Source of the DNA: Oikopleura dioica | Taxonomy: Eukaryota; Chordata; Appendicularia; Copelata; Oikopleuridae | Reading direction: 5' to 3' | Length of the DNA stretch: 64,000 nucleotides | NCBI GenBank assembly: GCA_907165135.1 | Contig: OU015569.1 | Span: forward strand, 10,230,501-10,294,500 | In this document: piece after piece, positions 13,137 to 23,044 of the stretch | Layout: every line of letters starts with the position of its first letter | How positions within the stretch are numbered: position 1 is the first letter of the stretch | The notes under the pieces: generated by a model | Database searches by the model: none | What the model saw: the letters and a program-made list of their open reading frames with translations, nothing else | Told to the model about the DNA's origin: nothing | Translations under genes and position numbers: made by a program

Positions 13137-16100
13137 ATGCTCTTTCAGAATAATTTCAAGACGAGAGAGGAACTTTTCAGAGCAGTCGAAAATGCTGATA
13201 TCAGAAAAATCAGAGAACTTATCCGAACTGGCGTCGATGTTAAAGCCACTGATAAGAAAGGCAGAAACATTATCATGACTTCTATGAAGCTAAAGAAAAA
13301 GTCAGAATTTCAAAGGTACGCTTCACAAAAGTAAAGCAAACGAAAGTCTGTAGCGTTAAATTAACGTTTTTATTGCTCTAAACTCAACTTCAATAAAAAC
13401 CCTAACCCTCACCCTAACCCTAAGATCTTGATTTGAGAAATAATTTTCACATTTTATCATAAATCTATTTTTATTGTATTAAAAATGCCGTTGTAAATTT
13501 CAAAATATGAGAAAAATTCACTAAGTAATGAAGAAATACTAAATTTACAACAAAAAAATTAAGGGAGTTGTTCCGCGAAATACGAAGAATCGACCGCGGA
13601 TTCTACACTCTGCCCGTGGTGAGTCCTCTTTGTTTTCAGCAACACGCGCCGCGCTGTCTATCACTGTTTGCGGGGAAATAACTTTTTCTGACTTTTGGAA
13701 GAAAGTTTAATATTTCTCTGACTAAAAATCCACTTCCACTCGAGTTGTCGAGAGTCTTACGAGCTTCAGACTAGATTCTGCTTTTGACGAAAAAGATTTT
13801 TTTTTTCAAAAAATTGAATTTTTAGTTGGTGGAGATGGTTACGCTCAAAGATATCGATGGGAGAACTGCGCTCCATCATGCTGTTCTTGAGAGGAACTTG
13901 GCGGCAATAACGATGTTAGCTTCAAAAGGCGTAAGTCTTTTTTCTTGTTGATTTTTAAAGTGGCTTCCCAAGATTACCTGATATTTATTACTTTTTTCTG
14001 AAACTATCATTAATCTAACTCGGCTTAAATCTTTCGAAATTAATCGCTTTCGCCTTGTGTTTTAATGGCTCCTTGGAGATAACAAGGACCACTCATATCA
14101 ACTTCTATTTATTGTCAAAAAAAGAACAGGATTAGAAATATTCTCAGTAGCTTTTACGTCAACCTTGACAGTAGCGAAATGCATAGGCAAATAGTAGTCT
14201 CGTTAAATGTTTTTGCTCGGGTCAACTGTATTTAGAAAGGTGCACTCTAAGAAATTTCCAAAATATCAAAACGGTAGTTTTTATGGTTTGTAGATCGAGC
14301 TGGATGAGAAAGATGAAAACGGCGATACCGCGCTTCATTTGGCTGTTGCTGAGCCAGAGAATTTGTACATTGTCAAGGAAGGAATTTCAGAGAGCAATAA
14401 AGTTTAAAAAACTGAATAAATAGGAGAATTCTGTAAAGACTCTTCTTGAATTGGGAGCAGCTAGGCATCTGAAGAACGATTCAAGTCTCACTCCGCAGAA
14501 TATTGCTGAAATCAATTCGCAGACAGAGAAATCAGAAGAAGCGCGCAAGAAATACGCTGCAATCGTCAAGGTAGATTATTTATCCAGGTTTACCGATGTT
14601 TACCAAGTGTTCTTTGAAGGCATTTCGACAAAAGAAATTCGCAAAAGTAGCAAACGCTCAAACAGCAATGACAAAAAGGTAACTCCTGAACCGAAAACAA
14701 CGATAGAAATAAAATAGCACGGAAATGGGCGATCTTGGAGCCAGGGATCCGAGATTTTGTCGTCTGGACGATCGCCCACTTTTCAGGCGCGATTTGAGTT
14801 ATCGCGCAGGAGCTAAAATTCTGATCGCGCGCTCAAATGCGCAGCGTTTAGGCGCGATGGCAAAAACTCGCTCTCTCGGTGATGGGGCGATGAATTTCGA
14901 TCGCGCAGCCCCATCAGGCCGACAAAAAATACTCGCGCGTTCAAATGCGCAGCGTTCAAGCGCGATGGTATAAACTCGCTCTCTCGGTGAGGGTGCGATG
15001 ATTTTCGATCGCGCAGCCATATAACGCCGATAAATAATACTCACACGCTTCAAAATGGTCGAAAATCTGCCGAGCGGGAGTGCAAGGTGGCGCTTGGTTT
15101 CAATTTTGCCGACCTAGTCGGCGCACGAATCAAATGATCAGCGTGAGATTGCTGACTAAGTTGACCGATTTTTTTGAAAATTCAATTTTTGGATGTCACA
15201 CGAAAAATCTGCGGGTTGTCCGGAAAAAAATGCCGGGTAAAACCAAAGGACTCGAAATCAACAGCCATGGTTAACACTTTAATTCGACTAAGTTGTCCAT
15301 CTCCTCATAAGAGAGCCGACAAACAAAATGTAAATTTGTACTGACCTCCCGCAACGTAACCTACAAATAAGTCGTGCTAATCGCTGAGAGTGACTCTTGG
15401 CACCGGAAATATGCGTAAAATCTGACAATTTTTCAAAAGAAAAATTTTTAAGGTAATTGGATTCTGATGTTAAGCCAACTTATGACTGAAAAATATATTT
15501 TTATTGGTTTTTGAACATGCAGATTTCGAAAATTTCATAAAAATTATATTGGATATATTGAAATCGCCTTATAAATGCCTTTTTCTTCTTCTAATTTTGG
15601 CTAAACATCACGCGCCATCGTTTAATCGTGTAGCTTACTCCAAAATGACAGTGTTTTATCGAGAATCAAGGGGTCCCCCCATGTTGAAATTTTCATGGGC
15701 GAAAATATGGTGTCGCGCACAGCCAGGGTGGCCGAAAATAAGTTATCGCGCTCTCGGGCCCACCGCGATGAATAATCATCGCTCCTGAAGCGCGAGGGCG
15801 CAGGGAAACCATCGGCATATTTTTGACTAATCCAGCCCGCCGATGGGAATTTTTCGCGCTGCGCGCCTAGGAGCGAAAATGATTGTCGCGCGCTGAAGAG
15901 GAGCGCTAGGTGCGCGATCGTCCAGACGACAAAATCTCGGATCCCTGCTTGGAGCCTTCAAAAACGCGCTCTACGCAGGGGGAAACATCACGATGATGAA
16001 CTACAAGAACGAAAATGTTATCCACAAGGCAGCCTGGTTCGGCCGTTTGAATATCTTCACATCGATTCTGGAAGGGCCGCAAAATGCACAGCACTTGCCA

Positions 16101-16493
16101 GGATTGGTAAATGCACGTGATAGCGCAGGGTGCACGCCACTGCACAACGCTGTCATCAGAAACCATTACGACATGGTGGATGCCTTGATGGAGAATGGCG
16201 CGGATCCAAACATCCAGGTTTGAAAAAAATTTTCCGAAAAAATAATAATTGAAATGCGCAAAAAGGACAACATGGGAATGACTCCAATCATGGAAGCGGC
16301 TTTCTGGGACAAAGTCGATCTCCTCGAGCTACTACTTACTCGAAAGCCGAAGCTCTCCTTCAAAGACAAGCACGGTACATCATTTGCATCGCGTTTACCA
16401 TCTTTTAACGCGATTGTAGGCCGAGACGTTTACGAAATCGCGCGACGGCGACGAGCTCGGCGCTGTTTTGTCGCTCTGCGATCTCGAAATTAG
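13137..16493 (+). CDS. Ankyrin-repeat protein interrupted by a hAT-like element
   Basis: A multi-exon gene. Proposed exons: 13137-13315, 13564-13618, 13826-13930, 14294-14377, 14424-14570, 14608-14678, 14718-16217 (contains the element 14742-15947), 16266-16374 and 16420-16493. Phases agree at each junction. Ankyrin units include DIDGRTALHHAVLERN, DENGDTALHLAV, TLLELGAARHLKND, NENVIHKAAWFGRLN, DSAGCTPLHNAV, LMENGADPNIQ and NMGMTPIMEAAF, ending in an Arg-rich tail. Ankyrin stacks bind protein partners; the specific role is unknown. The intron 14378-14423 reads as GA-AG, or as a weak GT-AG starting at 14374. The exon around 14718 reads MGDLGA on the left of the element and continues FKNALYAGGN on the right in the same frame. 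The gene is intact only if the element is removed from the transcript or absent from some alleles. Confidence 0.75.
13400..13423. repeat. Short interstitial telomere-like repeat
   Basis: About four CCCTAA units, one with a C for A change, inside the first intron of the ankyrin gene. The type matches the (TTAGGG)n telomere of most animals, not the nematode or arthropod types. Confidence 0.7.
14742..15947. mobile_element. Non-autonomous hAT-like element, 1206 bp
   Basis: The terminal inverted repeat starts CAGGGATCCGAGATTTTGTC and its exact complement ends the element; the match runs about 33 bp, to CGATCG. The flanks are a perfect 8-bp duplication, CTTGGAGC (14734-14741 and 15948-15955). CAGGG termini with 8-bp duplications are typical of hAT transposons. 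No transposase frame is present, so it is a MITE-like derivative. The interior is rich in GCGCGC/GATCGC words and has a tandem duplication. It lies in a coding exon of the ankyrin gene. The identical ends and duplication indicate a recent insertion. Confidence 0.9.
14832..15042. repeat. Tandem duplication inside the hAT-like element
   Basis: Two imperfect copies of a unit of about 107 bp. Each includes TCAAATGCGCAGCGTT, then GCGCGATGG, CTCGCTCTCTCGGTGA and TTTCGATCGCGCAGCC. Subterminal repeats of this type often serve as transposase binding arrays in hAT elements (inference). Confidence 0.7.
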
Positions 16494-17197
16494 CCCCGAA
16501 GAAGTCATCATACCTACGCTACTTTGAACTCCGACTGATAATAAACAAAACACCTTACTTTTTAAAGAGATTTTAAATATTATTTATTCATTCATTTTGT
16601 CAGTTGAAAGATTTCAATGTTCCAAGATGTTTTAAAATTTAAATTGAACGAAAAAAGAAAGGAAAACGAAAAGTTTACGACCGATGCAAGTGTTTCTGTA
16701 GGACTAGAATAGACGCAAGAATAAATAAACTCGATGATTCGGAATTTGATTTGTGAAGCGACTTTTTGAATGTTGTCGGATCATTTTAATGCATTAAGAA
16801 AATGATGCCAACAAATTATAATAAAAACAAAATCGCATTAGATTTAAACGAGTCAATTGAAATGGTCGTTCTCGTGGTCAGGGAATGCTTAATCCGTTTA
16901 CTTGGCTAAGCGGATGGCAAAAGAAGGAACATAGAAGAAGAGCTAAAGTTTAGCTGCTAAACAGAAGAATATGTATGTGTTTGCAAATAATATATTAAAA
17001 AAGAAACTTGGATAAATATATCTGAAGTAGGGTCAGCAAAGGAAAGTGCTTGAGACGGAAGTTGTTTTGTTGAGTCTGTTTCATTAGAAACAGAAGCAGG
17101 ATTCAGTGTATTATTGCACGTTTAGAGCTAAAAACGCGATAGAATTGAGCATTTATTTTTTCTTCCTACCTGGTTTTATCAAGTCTTGAAAAGATGC
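16494..17197. other. Intergenic region between convergent genes
   Basis: AT-rich 3' ends of the ankyrin gene (AATAAA at about 16540) and of ESRP. No gene seen. Confidence 0.6.
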
Positions 17198-20100
17198 TTA
17201 TTTCGAGAATTTCGGTGGAGAATGATACTCCTGAAAACGAACGATTAAAGAAGAAGGGAAAGCTGTTTTGGTACCTGACTGTTCTGGTGGTTTCCTGGTG
17301 AGCTTTCCATCTTGAGTCCTGGAGGCATCTGAAGGTAGTTTGGCGGCAAAGGGGTAGATGTAGGGCTCATTGGCGGGGTCGGGAAGACGCCGTGGAAAGG
17401 AGAATAAGGATACACTGCCTGAATTAATTATTGAAATCAACGAGGGAGGCATCTTTCGCACCCTTTGTCTAGTGACGTCCGCAGTCGGCATGAAGGCATT
17501 GTGCGCAACAGGCATCATCATTGGCGCATGAGCATAAAGCATTGCTTGTTGCTGCATCGCAAAGTCAGTAGGAATCAAGGCTAAAAGACGCGTGAACAAA
17601 CGGGCACAAATTACAGCGTTCTGTTCTGGCGCATTCTGAAAATAACACCAGATCAGAACAAGCTTAGAAACGCGGCAAGTTAACGAGAACTTGCCACGCT
17701 AGCTGCTGAATTCGCACCGGTCGATGACCTCGATGAAGTCATCCCTTATTACCAAAATTCACCATACATAAGGCAAAGTCACCTGATCTTAATTCAGTAC
17801 CACCAGGTTTTGTTCGGCTGTTTTTCTTTTACAAAAAAAAAGCGATCCTCAGCCGGATAAAACAAAATCACCAATTTCGATAGAAAAAAAAACAACCCGA
17901 CAAAGCATTATGGAAGACTAAAGAAAGATGGCCTTGGCGTACAGTTATTTGGAAAAGTTAATATATACATGGCTGAGGAAGTGTGTTAGTAAGCGAATTC
18001 AGCAGCTACTAAATTATTGAATGCATACTCATTCCAGGAGGGGCCTGCACTCCGTTACGGTTAAGTGTGCCACCCATTAACACCAAATTCATTTCATCCC
18101 CCGAACATTGGAACACCTCAACATATCTAAACTCCAGTTAGAGATTGAGTCCGAGCGTTATTTCGCGCAACATGTCAAACCTAAGCGGGCGAATTTAAAA
18201 AATCAAAATTGCGATCTAAAATAAAAGAAAAATACGAGTTAAAAATTTTGGAGAAGATTCGAAAAGAGCTCGCTTAGGTCGACAGAAGCATTTTGAAATG
18301 AAAACTCATAGATTGGCATTTGCCTGCGACGAGTTTTTCGCCTCCTTCACCAGCACCACCAGCACCGATCACATGGAGCTTCGTGTGAAGTGGCAGAGGG
18401 GTGAACACTTTAACCTACCGTTCGCCCATATGTTTCTTATGACAGCCCCCTTTGTTCACGTCGAGGGCGACTCGAGATGCGAACTCAGGCGCTTGAAGTT
18501 GAATGAAGGCATCGCCAGAAGGTCGACCCTAGAATACCAATGTTACTTCGTCAATTTAGACAACACTTGAGGTCATCTATTTTCAGGCTTTGGCTTATGA
18601 GTGGGCTCATGGATATTTATGGAGGCTGGTCCTAAAGGAGCTTGTTTGCAAAACAGACTTTCGGAGGGATCGGAGTTTTTGCTCCGACCATGCCTAAAAT
18701 GCCACTTTTGGCAGGTCACTGAGCCAGCTCACTGGACCAAGCGCCTTCGCCTCATGGACGATAAACAACCGCTTCGACTAAATATTTTTATTCTCCTTAT
18801 CAACTCTTTGTGGTTTGTGGCCGGCTTTACAAAGCTATATCTATCTTATCGAGCTAATGCCGTAACAAAGATAATAACACGAGAATTAGCGGATTGAGTT
18901 AACTCAGCCATGAAAGTAAAATAATATAAATTTAGAGAAGCATGACTAACCTGCTGATTGAGAACCATGTGAACTCCTGCGGGGAGAATGAACTGAGAGC
19001 TTTCTCCGAGAAAGTTCATTATATCTTCTAGCGTGGCTGAGTAGGGCATTCCTCGGAGACGGACACAGTTGCGTACCTAAATTCAAGTGTTTCTATTTAG
19101 ACTTTGATAACAATGAAAAATGTGATAGATATCAATATAGCAAGTTCTTCTCATAAAGAAAAGAGTCTATTTCCTAGCGGAGAAAGAAAATTGCCAAATA
19201 GATATTTTTATCTACGACGCAATAATCACATGTGAGATAATCAAAAAGCAATGGATCAATTACAACAAAAAAAACTCATGCAACAAACAAGTATTTGCGA
19301 AGTACCTCATCGTCGGGTATCATAGGCGGCTGAAAGGTGTCAGAAATGGACGTTTTAGTGAACTTACGGATGATGGAATGAATTGCTGCGGTTGGGCCAT
19401 CATAAATGTGTGACTTCCTGGAGGGATAATTGGCGCCGCCATTGCTCTGGTGAGGACCTTAAGTTTGTCTCTCTAGTTTTTTGATCGATCAAACTGTGAC
19501 ACGAGCTTTGTACGCGTGACGATAGAGGGTTAACGGAGCCCAAGCACGTTAAAAGAAAAATGAATTTTGGAAACTTGCACTTTGGAGATTTGCGTTTTGG
19601 AAAATGGAAGTTGCCGAGCGCGGAGGGCGGCCGAGGAAGTTTCTTGCCCCCGAGCCAGACGAGGTGGTGGCGAAGAAGCTTTCGAACTACTAAATCCTCG
19701 AGCTACGAAATCGTCTCGAGCGGAACAATTGGCGAAACACGCCTAGTTCTTACTGCATCGATCAAGAATGCAATGATGGAACCTTCTTGGAATGTGCTTT
19801 TAGCATTTAAATAGACTTTTCTCAAAAAGATTTGATTATGCTCTTGAAAAGATTCTGGAAACATCCTCTGACTGAATTACTTTCGAAAAATTAGGCTTTA
19901 TTTACCTGGTGAAGTTCAGCACCGGTAGAGCGGAACACCTCCACATATCGATCTCGCAGGTTCGCCTGAACAACGATAAAGGTCAAGCACATCCGCGAAC
20001 CATAATCCTTTTAGAACTAGAAGTAGGCACGACTTCTCGGAGAAGTGGAATGGCGTTATTCCCTGATGCATGAATTTTTCACAGAATGTGAATTTCGATA

Positions 20101-22663
20101 ATTCGAATGACAAACCTTGTGGCGACCAAGTGCTTGAACCGCATCATCCTCACTGGCGAGCAAAACAAAGGCATCCCCTGTCGGCTTGCCCTCCGCTGTC
20201 TTGATCAAGAAAATGCCGTCTTTTCCGTTTACGATATGAATGTCACACAAAAACTCGAGGATGTCTTGTTTGGTGGCGGAGAAAGGAAGCCCTCTCATCC
20301 TGGCGATGGCGGCGCTACCCTATCGAGCAAGTAAGGTTTATTTTTGTTGTTAACTCATGCCTGTCCAAGGAACCTTTCTACTTGAGGGAGTGTTCCGGCG
20401 TTCATTTGGATAAAGTCAATGGATGGAGCTTTGAAAACTTCAATGTATCGGTTGCCCATGTGCTGACGGTGCCGTTGTAGTGCAAGATTTCTGATTACCC
20501 GGTTCAAAAAAACATTCCAATCGAAACTTTGAATTTGAGTGGTAAATAGTTAGAATAAAAAACCCTGCCTCCGATTTTAATTTCATGATAATTTCAAAAT
20601 TACGAGTATAGCTGAAATATTGAGCAATAAGAGCTAAGAACCGAACCTGTGTTCTGAGTTTTCAAATCGAATAAGTGCTTCTCCTATCAAAGGTTCATCA
20701 TGATTGTATATTTGGTGCTGAGAAAAAAAAATGTGGATGAAACTTTATCCTGATCTGCGTCCATTTTGATTAAGAACGAGCGAGACTCCACCAGAAGGGA
20801 TGTTCAATCCACGGAAAAATTTCGCGAGGTCGTGATCTGAACACTGCCAAGGGATTCCGCGCACTCTTACACAGGTGTCTTCTTCCACGATTTCATGACC
20901 ACTTCAGAATCGATAAATCCAAATATTGCCTTTTCAAATGACTTACCATGCTCTTGTTAGCAGACGTGAACTGATCATTTCCATAAGATTATTGAAGTCA
21001 CATTTGAAGTCTTCAAGTAGCTTTTGTTCAACTTTGGCCATATCTAGCAGCTTATCTCCTGTTGATCTTAACCTTAGATGCTCTATAAAAAATTTATGAT
21101 CATCGACGAAAGTTTTTCTGACTAACCTAAGATGTCTTCGAAATTAAAGTAAAGAGGTGTGTGTGGGATGGACTTTCTGAAGCATTTTCGTAGGTCCACA
21201 AAGTGATGGAGACACTGCGGCAGTGTCCGACCAAACTTAGCAGCCAAGGGATGCAAATACTGACGAAGCCACTCAGGTCCGTCTGTTACAGTTAGAAACT
21301 TTCCAGAAAGGGCTTGGACATCATTGGCGAACTGGTTCAGAAGACGGCGGCTATTACAAGAGGGGGAGTCGCGAGTCAGCTCCTTTTTCCACACGATTTC
21401 GCCTGTTTTTGTATTGTACAAATGGTACTTTATGAAGCCAATCGTTATTTTCTGAAAAAAAAATAGACATTTGTTGATAAATCCCTGCGTTGATAAAAAT
21501 GGAACTGAAGCAAGAAATACTTTTACTTGAGTTTATTTACATGAGTGGTGAGCACCTACCAGGGCCGCCAAAAATCAGTGGTATTTTCAGTGGACTGAGC
21601 AGTCTGCAGAAGAATTTGTGAAAGTCTGAGACGTTCAAGAAAGAGATTTTGGTTGTACAAAATAAAAGATGAAGAAGGAATTTGATAACCAGGAGGACTT
21701 TCAGTCGAAGATTGAGGCGAAGGCGTGCTACCGATTGAACGTGGTCGTTTCTCATCAGGTGTCGTCGAATAATTGTCGTTCAAAGCTCGTTTAGGTACTC
21801 TGATGTTGGGGAGTGGAAGGGTCGGTATAGGAGAATCGGCAGTCAGTGAATTAATGGCAGCTTCCAAAAGACCTGCTCTGGAATGAAACCTCTGTCGTAC
21901 CGGTGAGTGTCCCATTGATTCGAGTGTCGTTTTCAATGATTCAAAGGACTGGTTTAACTTGTTCCTGTAAGACGCGCAAGCTTCTTTGTTGCTCAGTTGA
22001 GTCGAAGGGTAGTTTTGGAAGGAAGAAGTCTTGATTGGCATCTTCGTCAGCATCGCGATCGCCCCATCGATAATTCGAAAACGATTCCAGTCCGAAATGT
22101 CGGGAAAGTTAGGTTCGACTAGCCTTCGAAGTTCCGAAAAGCGTGAATTCAACTTGTTTCGGGACTTTTTGGAGAAGTCAGTGTTGGTCTTTGGGATGTT
22201 CATAGTGATGATTTTGCTTGATTGTTTTTGAGAACTGATTTGAGTTTCTCGGAAAGCAGGGTTGCTTATAAGTCGAAAATCAAGCGGCGCTGTTTGGGAT
22301 CAAACATAAACATCTGTTCTGACAGGAGATAGCTTCCTTCTGAGGACAGGGGAAAGCAATCAAGAGATGAGAGGAAGAGAGAGGTCAGAAGTCGGTTCAT
22401 TAACGCGCGCAGCTGCGAACGCTGAACAAGCTGATGGCACCTGATCGCATGAGGATGATGGTCTCAAAGGAGCCATCTTGTAAAAGTATGAATGCATCCT
22501 GTGATCTTTAGTGACATCAAAGAATTCAATTGATAATTCAAAGTTTCTCTTTGAAGAATAATAATTTTGAAAAAAATAAAAATGAAAATTATACCTGGGG
22601 TCCAGGGTGGTCAGGGTGAAACTGCAATATCTCTGGATTAGCGCAAACATTTAAGAGTAGCAT
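17198..22663 (-). CDS. ESRP: Epithelial splicing regulatory protein (ESRP/Fusilli)
   Basis: An RNA-binding regulator of alternative splicing in the nucleus. Exon 1 (22663-22595) encodes 23 residues ending HPGPQ. Exon 2 (21451-21127) begins [10 protein letters not shown] and gives the N-terminal exonuclease-like fold ([29 protein letters not shown]). RRM1 reads [19 protein letters not shown], then GRRSGEALIRF and [15 protein letters not shown]2 reads [28 protein letters not shown] and [18 protein letters not shown]3 reads [39 protein letters not shown] and [20 protein letters not shown]. The C-terminus is Pro/Met-rich and ends [10 protein letters not shown]. The intron inside RRM1 (GRRS|GEAL) reads as GA-AG, and the one before RRM2 as GC-AG. 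Intron 1 (about 1.14 kb) contains a complete WRPW gene on the same strand. Exon 1 is assigned by phase and by its alignment length with ESRP N-termini. Confidence 0.9.
21556..22203 (-). CDS. Hairy/E(spl)-like repressor with two HLH-like segments and C-terminal WRPW
   Basis: A single-exon 215-residue protein. Residues about 10-55 resemble a basic helix 1 ([19 protein letters not shown]) and a helix 2 ([16 protein letters not shown]). Residues about 74-118 repeat the pattern ([18 protein letters not shown], then [14 protein letters not shown]). The linker holds a basic patch (PKRALN, EKRPR), and the protein ends exactly in WRPW, the Groucho/TLE recruitment motif of Hairy-family repressors. The usual Orange domain is not obvious. 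The gene has its own TATA box (22265-22272) and AATAAA (minus strand, 21537-21532), so it is self-contained although it lies inside ESRP intron 1. Both HLH segments are divergent and DNA binding is uncertain. Confidence 0.8.
   Translation of the reverse strand: MNIPKTNTDFSKKSRNKLNSRFSELRRLVEPNFPDISDWNRFRIIDGAIAMLTKMPIKTSSFQNYPSTQLSNKEACASYRNKLNQSFESLKTTLESMGHSPVRQRFHSRAGLLEAAINSLTADSPIPTLPLPNIRVPKRALNDNYSTTPDEKRPRSIGSTPSPQSSTESPPGYQIPSSSFILYNQNLFLERLRLSQILLQTAQSTENTTDFWRPW
22265..22272 (-). promoter_or_regulatory. TATA box of the nested WRPW gene
   Basis: The palindromic CTTATAAG lies 62-69 bp upstream of the ATG at 22203, inside ESRP intron 1. It supports independent transcription of the nested gene. 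Confidence 0.5.
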
Positions 22664-23044
22664 TCTCTTTCAAGAAGCAAAAATATATGTATTTTTTGTA
22701 AGTTAGGTTTTCAACAAAAGAAATCTTGAGAAGCAATACCGGATTCCGAAATAGTTTTTCAAGTGGCCAGATCAGCCACACGATGGATCCCACGGACAAT
22801 GGAAACTACAAAGTCAAACAAAACTACAACCCTGGACACCTGTTGAGTTTCTCACTTCCTGCAGCAAGAAGCAATCCGACAAATAAGCACTTTGCAAATT
22901 TTCGAAGATATCCGAAAATGAGTTAGCCCAGCTGGAGAAGGAGCAAACACCAAAACACAATTTTTGGTCGATACTTTCAGAGTTTATTTGAATGAAGTTT
23001 CAATTGACAGTCTTTCGGTTTATTTTGTTAAATTTACAGCATTT
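22664..23044. other. Intergenic
   Basis: Upstream region of ESRP and 3' flank of the Tudor gene. No gene seen. Confidence 0.5.

Noticed and set aside
13400-13423. Telomere or chromosome end
   Set aside because: Only about four units, inside an intron with genes on both sides; an interstitial repeat.
14570-14717. Two separate ankyrin genes in an operon (stop at 14717, ATG 8 nt later)
   Set aside because: A GT-AG intron 14571-14607 plus one at 14679-14717 joins the two parts in one consistent phase, so a single gene is simpler. Spliced-leader trans-splicing at 14717 remains a minor alternative.
14725-14973. Open frame MGDLGARDPRF... as a gene
   Set aside because: It is the ankyrin exon running into the hAT-like element; the element part is repeat sequence.
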